From Hyphomicrobiales bacterium (GTDB lineage Bacteria > Pseudomonadota > Alphaproteobacteria > Rhizobiales > Kaistiaceae), in assembly GCA_017305635.1 (NCBI GenBank), contig JAFKKF010000019.1:1-64000 (forward strand): a stretch of 64,000 nt of DNA, read 5' to 3'. Numbering within the stretch: position 1 is the stretch's first letter; every line of letters starts with the position of its first letter. Below are positions 54,338 to 62,747 of this stretch, one piece after another. The notes under the pieces were generated by a model. The model did not search any database. It worked only from the letters and a program-made list of their open reading frames with translations, and was not told the origin of the DNA. Both the position numbers and the translations under genes were made by a program.

Positions 54338-57300
54338 GTGCCCATCCGCAAGATTCTCGTCGCCAACCGGTCCGAAATCGCCATTCGCGTGTTCCGCGCG
54401 GCCAACGAATTGGGGATCGGGACGGTCGCCGTGTTTGCCGAGGAGGACAAGCTCGCTCTCCATCGTTTCAAGGCGGACGAGGCCTATCAGGTCGGCAAGG
54501 GTCTCGGCCCACTCGCCGCCTATCTCTCCATCCCCGAGATCATCCGCGTCGCCCGCGAGGCGCGCGTCGACGCCATCCATCCGGGCTACGGCTTCCTCTC
54601 CGAGAACCCCGATTTCGCCGCTGCCTGCGCCGCCGCCGGCATCACCTTCATCGGGCCGAGCCCGACCACCATGCGCCGCCTGGGCGACAAGGTGGCCGCG
54701 CGCAACCTGGCGACCTCGGTCGACGTGCCGGTCATGCCGGCGACCGATCCGCTCGGTACCGACATGGGCGAGGTCCGTGCGGCCGCCGAGAAGATCGGCT
54801 ATCCCGTCATGCTCAAGGCCTCCTGGGGCGGCGGCGGGCGCGGCATGCGCGTCATCCGCGACGCCGAGACACTGGCGAGGGAAATCGAGCCGGCGCGGCG
54901 CGAGGCCAAGGCCGCCTTCGGTCGCGACGAGGTCTATCTCGAGAAGCTGGTCGAGCGCGCCCGCCATGTCGAGGTGCAGATCCTCGCCGACATGCATGGC
55001 GGCATCGTCCACCTCTTCGAGCGCGACTGCACGGTCCAGCGCCGCCATCAGAAGGTCGTGGAGCGCGCCCCGGCCCCCTATCTCGACGACGCCCGCCGGC
55101 GCGAGCTCGCCGGCCACGCCGTCTCGATCGCCCGCGCCGCGCAATATGTCGGCGCCGGCACCGTCGAGTTCCTGATGGATGCCGATACCGGCAGGTTCTA
55201 TTTCATCGAGGTCAATCCGCGCATCCAGGTCGAGCACACCGTCACCGAGCAGGTGACCGGCATCGACATCGTCAAGGCGCAGATCCGCATCGCCGAGGGC
55301 GCGCGCATCGGCGCGGCGGATTCCGGCGTGCCGAGGCAGGAGGACATCCGCCTCAACGGCCATGCCCTCCAGTGCCGCATCACTACCGAGGATCCCGAAC
55401 ACAATTTCATCCCGGACTATGGCCGCATCACCGCCTATCGCGGCGCCACCGGCTTCGGCATACGCCTCGACGGCGGCACCGCCTATTCCGGTGCGGTGAT
55501 CACGCGCTTCTACGATCCGCTGCTGGAAAAGGTCACCGCCTGGGCGCCGACCGCGCCGGAGGCGATCGCGCGCATGCACCGGGCGCTCCGCGAATTCCGC
55601 ATCCGCGGCGTCGCCACCAACCTCACCTTCCTCGAGAACATCATCTCGCACCCGAGCTTCCGGGACGCGAGCTACACCACCCGTTTCATCGACACGACGC
55701 CGGAGCTCTTCGAGTCGGTAAAGCGCCGGGATCGGGCGACCAAGATCCTCACCTACATCGCCGACGTCACCGTCAACGGCCATCCCGACACGCGCGGCCG
55801 CGTCCGCCCGCCCAAGGACGGCCTCGTCGTCCCGCCGCCGCGTTTCGACAAGGCGCCGCAGAAGGGCGCGCGCGAGCGCCTCGCCGCTGACGGTCCGGAC
55901 GCCTTCGCCCGCTGGATGCGGAACGAGAAGCGGGTGCTCGTCACCGACACCAGCATGCGCGACGCCCATCAGTCGCTGCTCGCCACCCGCATGCGCAGCC
56001 ACGACCTCGTCGCGGTCGCCGGCGCCTATGCCTCGGCACTTCCCGGCCTCCTCTCGCTCGAATGCTGGGGCGGCGCCACCTTCGACGTCGCCATGCGCTT
56101 CCTCACCGAGGATCCCTGGGAGCGTCTCGCCGACATCCGCGAGCGCGTGCCCAACATCCTCCTCCAGATGCTGCTCCGCGGCTCCAATGCCGTCGGCTAC
56201 GCCAACTATCCCGACAATGTCGTCCGCTTCTTCGTCAAGCAGGCGGCGGAAGCCGGCATCGACCTCTTCCGCGTCTTCGACTGCCTGAACTGGGTCGAGA
56301 ACATGCGCGTCTCCATGGACGCGGTGCGCGACGCCGGCAAGCTCTGCGAAGGCGCCATCTGCTATACCGGCGACATCCTCGATCCGAACCGCGCCAAGTA
56401 CAGCCTCAAGTACTATGTCGGCCTGGCGAAGGAGCTGGAGGCCGCCGGCGCCCACATCATCGGCATCAAGGACATGGCCGGCCTCCTCAAGCCGGCCGCC
56501 GCGAGGAAGCTGGTCGCGACGCTCCGCGAGGAGACCGGCCTTCCTATCCATTTCCATACCCACGACACGTCCGGCATCTCGGCCGCCTCGGTGCTCGCCG
56601 CCGTCGAAGCCGGTGTCGATGCGGTCGATGCCGCCGTCGACTCGCTCTCCAACCTCACCTCGCAGCCGACCCTCGGCTCCATCGTCGAGGCCCTGAAGGG
56701 GACCGAGCGCGACACCGGGCTCGACGCCACCGCCATCAGGAAAATATCGTTCTACTTCGAGGCGGTGCGCGCCCAGTACCTCGCTTTCGAATCCGACCTC
56801 CGCTTCGGCGCCTCCGAGGTCTATCTCCACGAGATGCCGGGCGGCCAGTTCACCAACCTCAAGGAGCAGGCGCGCTCCCTCGGCCTCGAGGAGCGCTGGC
56901 ACGAGGTGGCGCAGGCCTATGCCGACGTGAACCGGTTGTTCGGCGACATCGTCAAGGTGACGCCCTCTTCCAAGGTGGTGGGCGATCTCGCCCTCATGAT
57001 GGTCGCCTCCGGCCTCACGCCCGCCGACGTCGCCGACCCGAAGAAGGAAATCGCCTTCCCGGATTCGGTCGTCCAGATGATGCGCGGCGATCTCGGCCAG
57101 CCCCCCGGCGGATGGCCGCCGGAGCTGCAGAAGAAAGTGCTGAAGGGCGAGACGCCGATCACGGTGCGGCCCGGCTCGCTCATCCCGCCCGCCGACCTCG
57201 ACGCCGAGCGGAAGGCCGCGACCGAGAAGATCGGCTTCGAACCGGACGACCGCCAGCTCGCCTCTTACCTCATGTATCCGAAGGTCTTCTCGGATTTCGC

Positions 57301-57775
57301 CAGGGCGCAGGAAACCTATGGCCCGGTCAGCGTGCTGCCGACACCGGTCTATTTCTACGGCCTCGGCGTCGGCGAGGAGATCCTCGTCGAGCTCGAGAAG
57401 GGCAAGACGCTGGTCGTGCGCACCCAGGCCGTCGGCGAGACCGATGAGTACGGCTCGGTGCGCGTCTTCTTCGAGCTGAACGGCCAGCCGCGCATGGTCA
57501 AGGTGCCCGACCGCTCGTCCAAGGCGGCGGTCGTCCGCCGCAAGGCCGAGGAAGGCAATGCCGGCCAGGTCGCGGCCCCCATGCCCGGCGTCATTTCGAC
57601 GCTCGCCGTCGCCCCCGGGCAGGAGATCAAGGCCGGCGACATGCTCCTCTCGATCGAGGCGATGAAGATGGAGACCGCGCTCCATGCCGAGCGCGACGGC
57701 AGGATCGCCGAGGTGCTCGTCAAGGCCGGCAGCCAGATCGACGCCAAGGATCTCCTCATCGTCTACGCCGCGTGA
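54338..57775 (+). CDS. pyc: Pyruvate carboxylase
   Basis: The 1145-residue protein is a complete single-chain pyruvate carboxylase. Biotin carboxylase comes first (residues about 1-450, ATP-grasp GGGGRGMRVIRDAE, FIEVNPRIQVEHTVTEQVTG). The carboxyltransferase barrel follows (about 530-810, VTDTSMRDAHQSLLATRM, HFHTHDTSGISAA with metal-binding His). The C-terminal biotin carrier domain has AMKMET with biotin-Lys at residue 1110. It makes oxaloacetate from pyruvate and bicarbonate for anaplerosis. The start is GTG 54338 with GGGGAG nine bases upstream. It stands alone and is divergent from the kinase gene. Confidence 0.98.
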   Translation: MPIRKILVANRSEIAIRVFRAANELGIGTVAVFAEEDKLALHRFKADEAYQVGKGLGPLAAYLSIPEIIRVAREARVDAIHPGYGFLSENPDFAAACAAAGITFIGPSPTTMRRLGDKVAARNLATSVDVPVMPATDPLGTDMGEVRAAAEKIGYPVMLKASWGGGGRGMRVIRDAETLAREIEPARREAKAAFGRDEVYLEKLVERARHVEVQILADMHGGIVHLFERDCTVQRRHQKVVERAPAPYLDDARRRELAGHAVSIARAAQYVGAGTVEFLMDADTGRFYFIEVNPRIQVEHTVTEQVTGIDIVKAQIRIAEGARIGAADSGVPRQEDIRLNGHALQCRITTEDPEHNFIPDYGRITAYRGATGFGIRLDGGTAYSGAVITRFYDPLLEKVTAWAPTAPEAIARMHRALREFRIRGVATNLTFLENIISHPSFRDASYTTRFIDTTPELFESVKRRDRATKILTYIADVTVNGHPDTRGRVRPPKDGLVVPPPRFDKAPQKGARERLAADGPDAFARWMRNEKRVLVTDTSMRDAHQSLLATRMRSHDLVAVAGAYASALPGLLSLECWGGATFDVAMRFLTEDPWERLADIRERVPNILLQMLLRGSNAVGYANYPDNVVRFFVKQAAEAGIDLFRVFDCLNWVENMRVSMDAVRDAGKLCEGAICYTGDILDPNRAKYSLKYYVGLAKELEAAGAHIIGIKDMAGLLKPAAARKLVATLREETGLPIHFHTHDTSGISAASVLAAVEAGVDAVDAAVDSLSNLTSQPTLGSIVEALKGTERDTGLDATAIRKISFYFEAVRAQYLAFESDLRFGASEVYLHEMPGGQFTNLKEQARSLGLEERWHEVAQAYADVNRLFGDIVKVTPSSKVVGDLALMMVASGLTPADVADPKKEIAFPDSVVQMMRGDLGQPPGGWPPELQKKVLKGETPITVRPGSLIPPADLDAERKAATEKIGFEPDDRQLASYLMYPKVFSDFARAQETYGPVSVLPTPVYFYGLGVGEEILVELEKGKTLVVRTQAVGETDEYGSVRVFFELNGQPRMVKVPDRSSKAAVVRRKAEEGNAGQVAAPMPGVISTLAVAPGQEIKAGDMLLSIEAMKMETALHAERDGRIAEVLVKAGSQIDAKDLLIVYAA

Positions 57776-57860
57776 CCACCGGCGCCCCGGCAGCCCGTTG
57801 TAAGCCGCACCGCGCCATGCTCAAACGATGCGGCCGGTCACGGGAGGCTCAGGCGGGACA

Positions 57861-58796
57861 ATGAAGACGTACAAGGTCGCCATCATCGGCGTCGGCAAGA
57901 TCGTCGAGGACCAGCATCTGCCGGTCATCGCGAAGAATCCGCGCTTCCAGCTCGCCGCCGTCGCCAGCCAGCGCGGCATCGAGGTCACCGGCGCGCCGAC
58001 CTTCCGCACGCCCGCCGAGATGTATCAGGCGGTCCCCGACATCGATGCCGTCGCCGTCTGCACGCCGCCCCAGGTGCGCTATTCCTACGCGCGCGAAGCG
58101 CTTGACGCCGGCAAGCACGTTCTCCTCGAGAAGCCCTCTACCACTACCGTCGGCGAACTCCTCGACCTGAGGGACCACGCCGCGGCCGGGAAGCGTGTCC
58201 TCTTCACGACATGGCATTCGCAATATAATGCCGCCGTCGAGGCGGCGCGCCGCGCGCTCGCCGGCCAGGCCGTCACCTACCTGCAGATCAACTGGAAGGA
58301 GGATGTGCGCCGCTGGCATCCCGGCCAGAAATGGATCTGGCTCGCCGGCGGCTTCGGCGTCTTCGATCCGGGCATCAACGCGCTCTCGATCGTCACGCAT
58401 ATCCTCCCCGATCCCGTCTTCATCCGCCGCGCCGACCTCACCTTCCCCGAGAATTGCGACGCGCCGATCGCGGCGCGGATCGAATTCGCCGCGGCCAGGC
58501 CCTTCGAGCATCTCGGCGCGGATTTCGACTGGCGCCAGACCGGCGAGCAGACCTGGGAGATCGAGATCGGCACCGCCGCCGGCAACCGCCTGAAGCTTGC
58601 AAAAGGCGGCTCGCGTCTCGACATAGACGGGCAACTCGTCGCCGAGGAGCCCATGGCCGAATATGAAGCCATCTACGACCGCTTCGCCACGCTTCTCGAT
58701 GACGGCGCTTCCCTCGTCGACGAAGCGCCCCTGCGCCTCGTCGCCGATGCCTTCCTGATCGGCAAGCGCATCACCACGGACCCGTTCTACGACTAG
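57861..58796 (+). CDS. Gfo/Idh/MocA oxidoreductase, galactose 1-dehydrogenase-like
   Basis: The 311-residue NAD(P) enzyme has the Rossmann start VAIIGVGKIVEDQHLPVIAK, VLLEKPSTTTVGELLDL (catalytic EKP Lys) and INWKEDVRRWHPGQKWIW followed by GGFGVFDPGINALSIVTHIL. As I recall, this last long block is nearly diagnostic for bacterial D-galactose 1-dehydrogenase, the first step of the De Ley-Doudoroff route. L-arabinose or fucose may also be used by such enzymes. ATG 57861 has GGCGGGA upstream. The later pathway enzymes are not next to it. Confidence 0.88.
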   Translation: MKTYKVAIIGVGKIVEDQHLPVIAKNPRFQLAAVASQRGIEVTGAPTFRTPAEMYQAVPDIDAVAVCTPPQVRYSYAREALDAGKHVLLEKPSTTTVGELLDLRDHAAAGKRVLFTTWHSQYNAAVEAARRALAGQAVTYLQINWKEDVRRWHPGQKWIWLAGGFGVFDPGINALSIVTHILPDPVFIRRADLTFPENCDAPIAARIEFAAARPFEHLGADFDWRQTGEQTWEIEIGTAAGNRLKLAKGGSRLDIDGQLVAEEPMAEYEAIYDRFATLLDDGASLVDEAPLRLVADAFLIGKRITTDPFYD

Positions 58797-58807
58797 GGAT
58801 TCCTGCA

Positions 58808-59416
58808 ATGGCCACACGCGGTTTCTTCGGCCGCCGCCCCGCCGACGACGCGGCGAAGCGGCTTCCTCCCGGGCAATATCTCGAACGGGGCTTTCCGGTC
58901 CTCTCCGCCGGCCCGACGCCGCATGTCGACATGGCAAGCTGGACCTTCACCCTGAAGGTCGGCCCGCGCCCGGTGAAGAAATGGACATGGGGCCAGTTCA
59001 CCGCGCTGCCGCGCACCGCCATCCACAAGGACATCCACTGCGTCACCAAGTGGACCAAGCTCGATACCGACTGGGACGGCGTCTCGGTCGATGCCATCCT
59101 CGCCGATGCCGGCGTCACGCCGCCGACGCCATGGCTGCTCGCCCATTCCTTCGACGGCTACACGACCAACGTCCCCTACAAGGACGTCGCCGGCGACATG
59201 GGGATCGTCGCCACCAGCTACGACGGCGCCCCGATATCTCCCGATCATGGCGGCCCCGCTCGGCTGCTGGTGCCGCATCTCTATTTCTGGAAGTCGGCCA
59301 AGTGGATCAACGGCCTTCAGTTCACCGAGCGCGACGAGCCCGGCTTCTGGGAGCTCCGCGGCTACCACATCTACGGCGATCCCTGGCGCGAGCAGCGCTT
59401 CACGGGCGATCCCTGA
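58808..59416 (+). CDS. Sulfite oxidase-like molybdopterin protein (cytoplasmic, YedY-like fold)
   Basis: The 202-residue protein has the oxidoreductase molybdopterin-binding domain with the Mo-ligand Cys in HKDIHCVTKWTKLDTDWDGV (Cys near residue 78), HSFDGYTTNVPYKDV, GGPARLLVPHLYFWKSAKWI and WELRGYHIYGDPWREQR. There is no Tat signal, in contrast to MsrP/YedY, so it should stay in the cytoplasm. The substrate is unknown. Its stop overlaps the start of the reductase gene by one base (TGATG). Confidence 0.92.
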   Translation: MATRGFFGRRPADDAAKRLPPGQYLERGFPVLSAGPTPHVDMASWTFTLKVGPRPVKKWTWGQFTALPRTAIHKDIHCVTKWTKLDTDWDGVSVDAILADAGVTPPTPWLLAHSFDGYTTNVPYKDVAGDMGIVATSYDGAPISPDHGGPARLLVPHLYFWKSAKWINGLQFTERDEPGFWELRGYHIYGDPWREQRFTGDP

Positions 59417-60210
59417 TGACGCAAGCGGAAGTCCTGCCGCCGCGCCTCGTCTGGCAGGAGGCCGAGGTGCGGCGGATCGTGCAGCAGACGCCGACCGTCA
59501 AGAGCTTCTTCCTCGCCCCGCCTGCCTGGCACGGCTTCGTCGCCGGCCAGCACATCGACGTGCGCCTCACCGCGCCCGACGGCTACCAGGCGCAGCGCAG
59601 CTACTCCATCGGCTCGCCGCCCGAGGCAGCCGAGGTCGAGCTGGTCATCGAGCGGCTCTCCACCGGCGAGGTCTCGCCCTTCTTCCATGAGGTCGTCCAG
59701 GTCGGCGACATGATCGAGATGCGCGGGCCGATCGGCGGGCATTTCGACTGGCAGGCCTCCGACGGCGGTCCCGTGCTCCTCATCGGCGGCGGCTCCGGCG
59801 TTGTCCCGCTCGTCTCGATGCTGCGCCATCGCGCGGCCGCGGCACCGGACGTGAAGATGGGGCTGGTCTATTCGGCCCGTCGTTTCGAGGACGTCATCTT
59901 CCGCGACGAGCTGCTCGCCCGCGCCGCAGCGGAACCGGACTTCGCCCTCCATCTCGCGCTCACCCGCGAGGCCGCCCCGGTCGCCGGCCACCGCCACGGC
60001 CGCATCGACCGCGCCTTCATCGCCGAGGCCCTTGCCGGGCTTGGCGCACCGCCGAAGCTCTGCTTCGTCTGCGGTGCCACGGCCTTCGTCGAGGTGGCGA
60101 GCATGTTCCTCGTCGAGATCGGCGTGCCTTTCGCCGCGATCCGCACCGAGCGCTACGGCGGCACGCCGGCCGAGGATCCGATCAAGGCCGACGTCGCCCC
60201 CGAGGAATAG
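59416..60210 (+). CDS. FNR-type flavin reductase paired with the molybdoprotein
   Basis: The 264-residue protein has the ferredoxin-reductase fold: FAD-binding RSYSIGSPP, NAD-binding LIGGGSGVVPLVSML and the C-terminal CFVCGATAFVEVASMFL. No 2Fe-2S domain is attached (no Cys cluster), so it is a plain FAD/NAD(P)H reductase. The one-base overlap with the molybdoprotein gene indicates that it passes electrons between NAD(P)H and that enzyme. ATG 59416. Confidence 0.9.
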   Translation: MTQAEVLPPRLVWQEAEVRRIVQQTPTVKSFFLAPPAWHGFVAGQHIDVRLTAPDGYQAQRSYSIGSPPEAAEVELVIERLSTGEVSPFFHEVVQVGDMIEMRGPIGGHFDWQASDGGPVLLIGGGSGVVPLVSMLRHRAAAAPDVKMGLVYSARRFEDVIFRDELLARAAAEPDFALHLALTREAAPVAGHRHGRIDRAFIAEALAGLGAPPKLCFVCGATAFVEVASMFLVEIGVPFAAIRTERYGGTPAEDPIKADVAPEE

Positions 60211-60272
60211 GCGCGGGCTGCAATCCGCCGCCACTTCGCCTAGGCTCGCGCGGCAATGCCGTGGAGCGCGCC

Positions 60273-62714
60273 ATGACCCTTTCCCTCGCCGGCCCCTGGA
60301 TTCTCCACTCTGCCCTCGGCGAAGCGATCGGGCCGGCATCCATCCCCGGCGACGTGCACTCTGCCCTCCTCGCCGCCGGGCGCATTCCCGATCCCCTGAT
60401 CCGCCGCAACGAGGCGGACATCCAATGGGTCGGCAATGCCGAATGGGAGATCCGCCGCCGCTTCACGGTCGAGCCAGCGGCAATGGCCGGCAAATGGGCG
60501 GTCCTCGACCTCGACTTCGTCGATACTTTCGCCACGGTCACCGTGAACGGCTTCGCCGTCGGCACCTGCGAGTCGGCGTTCCTGCGCTACCGCTTCGACG
60601 TCACCGGCGCGCTCCGGCCGGGCGAGAACGACATCGCCATCCGCTTCCGCCCCGCCGAGGCTGAAGGCCATGCCCGCGCCGCTCGCCAGCCCTTTCCCAT
60701 CCCGTGGAGCGCCAGCAACAACCGCATCGCCGACCTCAACATGATCCGCAAGCCCCAGTGCCACGCCGGCTGGGACTGGGGTCCCTGCATCATGGTCGCC
60801 GGCATCTACGGCGAGCCCAGGCTCCGCTTCTTCGACAATGCCCGCATCGAGCACGCCGTCATCCGCCAGGAGCACGATGCCGACGGCCATGTCGCGATCA
60901 CCGCGGACGTCGAACTCGCCGCGATCCGCAACGCGACTATTCCGGTCACCTTCACCTTCGGGAAGGAGACCGTCTCCGCCGAGGTCGAGGTGACCCGCGC
61001 CCAGGGCGGCGCCGCCACGCTCTCCCTCACGCTCTACCGCCCGGAGCTCTGGTGGCCTGCCGGCCAGGGGAAGCAGGTTCTCCACGATGCCACCGTCTCG
61101 ATCCCGGGCGACCGCGTGGAGCGCAAAGTGGGGCTCCGCACCGTCGAGCTCGTCGCCGAGCCCGACGACGCCGGCGTGTCGATGTTCTTCCGCGTCAACG
61201 GGCGCGACATCTTTGCGAAGGGTGCCAACTGGATCCCGGCCGATGCGCTGCCCTCGCGCATCACGCCCGAGCGCATCCGCCGCCTGCTTGCCGAGGCCGC
61301 CGCCGCCAACATGAACATGATCCGCGTCTGGGGCGGCGGCTTCTACGAATTCGACGCCTTCTACGACGCCTGCGACGAGCTCGGCCTCATGGTCTGGCAG
61401 GACATGATGTTCGCCTGCTCGCAATATCCCTCGACGCCCGATTTCCTCGCCGAGGTCGATGCCGAGGTCCGCTACCAGGTGAAGCGCCTCGCCTCCCATG
61501 CCTCGATCGCGCTCTGGTGCGGCGACAACGAGATCATCGGCTCGCTCAACTGGTTCGAGATTTCGCGCAGGAACCGCGACCGCTATCTCGTCAACTACGA
61601 TCGCTTCAACCGCGTCATCGAGGCGGCCGTCCTCGACAGCGACCGCGAGCGCCGCTTCTGGCCCTCCTCGCCATCCGCCGGCGCCCTCGACTACGGCGAC
61701 GCCTGGCACAACGACGCCAAGGGCGACATGCACTTCTGGTCGGTCTGGCACGAAGGGAAGGACTTCGAGCACTATTACGACGTCAGGCCGCGCTTCTGCT
61801 CCGAGTTCGGCTTCCAGTCCTTCCCGACCATGGCCGCCATCCGTCGCTTCGCCGAGCCGGCGCAGTGGAACGTCACCTCGCCGGTGATGGAGTTCCACCA
61901 GCGCGACAGGGCGGGGAACAGCAAGATCCTCGAGACCATGACGCGCTACTTCCGCATGGCGACCGGGTTCGAGGGCTTCGTCTATCTCAGCCAGCTCCAG
62001 CAGGCCCTCGCCATCGAGACCGCCGTCCGCTACTGGCGGAGCCTCAAGCCGCATTCCATGGGCGCGCTCTACTGGCAATTGAACGACGTCTGGCCGGCCG
62101 TCTCGTGGTCGAGTCTCGACTACTACCTCGCCTGGAAGACGCTCCACTATCACGCGCGCCGCTTCTATGCCCCCGTGGCGCTCGCCGCCCGCATCGAGGG
62201 GGAGCGCCTCGTCGTCTCCGGCCTCAGCGACCTCGCGAGCCCCATCGGCCTCGTCGCGCGCATCCAGCGCGTCGCACTCGATGGCCGCGTGCTGGCGGAG
62301 GAGACGGTGGAAGCCGAGCTCCCACCGGATCGCGCCGTCGAGATGGGCACCTTCCCCGCCGAAGCCGGCGACGAGCATTTCTACGTGCTCGATGCCCGCC
62401 GGCGCGGCGAGCTCGCCTATGACCCCAACCTTCGGCTCGTCGTCCTGCCCGACAAGCCCAAGCGCTTCGACCTGCCGCTCGCCACCCTCGCGATCGAAGC
62501 CTTTCCGAAGCGTCCCGGCACCTTCGCCCTCTCCTCCGACCGGCCGGCCTTCTACGTGAAGCCCGAGGCCGCCGGCTTCAACGGCGCCTTCGATGATGCC
62601 AGCTTCCTCCTCCTCCCCGGCGAGAAGCGCACCGTCACTTTCCGTTCATATGATGGTCGGATTCCTGGCCTCGACGACGTGAGCGTGCTCCACCTCGCGG
62701 ACACCTACCGATAG
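60273..62714 (+). CDS. GH2 beta-mannosidase
   Basis: The 813-residue enzyme has the GH2 sugar-binding head (LAGPWILHSALGEAIGPASI), jelly-roll and immunoglobulin domains, then the TIM barrel with acid/base Glu420 in LWCGDNEIIG and nucleophile Glu511 in CSEFGFQSFP. The motifs GANWIPADALPSRIT and ALYWQLNDVWPAVSWSSLDY mark the mannosidase branch. It splits terminal beta-mannosides; lack of a signal peptide suggests a cytoplasmic enzyme acting on imported oligosaccharides. ATG 60273 has GGAG six bases upstream; GTG 60261 is less likely. Confidence 0.95.
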   Translation: MTLSLAGPWILHSALGEAIGPASIPGDVHSALLAAGRIPDPLIRRNEADIQWVGNAEWEIRRRFTVEPAAMAGKWAVLDLDFVDTFATVTVNGFAVGTCESAFLRYRFDVTGALRPGENDIAIRFRPAEAEGHARAARQPFPIPWSASNNRIADLNMIRKPQCHAGWDWGPCIMVAGIYGEPRLRFFDNARIEHAVIRQEHDADGHVAITADVELAAIRNATIPVTFTFGKETVSAEVEVTRAQGGAATLSLTLYRPELWWPAGQGKQVLHDATVSIPGDRVERKVGLRTVELVAEPDDAGVSMFFRVNGRDIFAKGANWIPADALPSRITPERIRRLLAEAAAANMNMIRVWGGGFYEFDAFYDACDELGLMVWQDMMFACSQYPSTPDFLAEVDAEVRYQVKRLASHASIALWCGDNEIIGSLNWFEISRRNRDRYLVNYDRFNRVIEAAVLDSDRERRFWPSSPSAGALDYGDAWHNDAKGDMHFWSVWHEGKDFEHYYDVRPRFCSEFGFQSFPTMAAIRRFAEPAQWNVTSPVMEFHQRDRAGNSKILETMTRYFRMATGFEGFVYLSQLQQALAIETAVRYWRSLKPHSMGALYWQLNDVWPAVSWSSLDYYLAWKTLHYHARRFYAPVALAARIEGERLVVSGLSDLASPIGLVARIQRVALDGRVLAEETVEAELPPDRAVEMGTFPAEAGDEHFYVLDARRRGELAYDPNLRLVVLPDKPKRFDLPLATLAIEAFPKRPGTFALSSDRPAFYVKPEAAGFNGAFDDASFLLLPGEKRTVTFRSYDGRIPGLDDVSVLHLADTYR

Positions 62715-62747
62715 AATTCCGAAGGCTCGCTCTCGCCTGGCAGAAAA

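Noticed and set aside
54149-57685. 1178-codon open frame antisense to pyruvate carboxylase
   Set aside because: It mirrors the whole pyc gene and arises because GC-rich codon choice keeps the complementary frame free of stops. Its translation is charge-rich and resembles no protein.
60240-62378. 712-codon minus-strand open frame opposite beta-mannosidase
   Set aside because: The plus strand carries a full GH2 enzyme with both catalytic Glu; the antisense frame has no recognisable domain.
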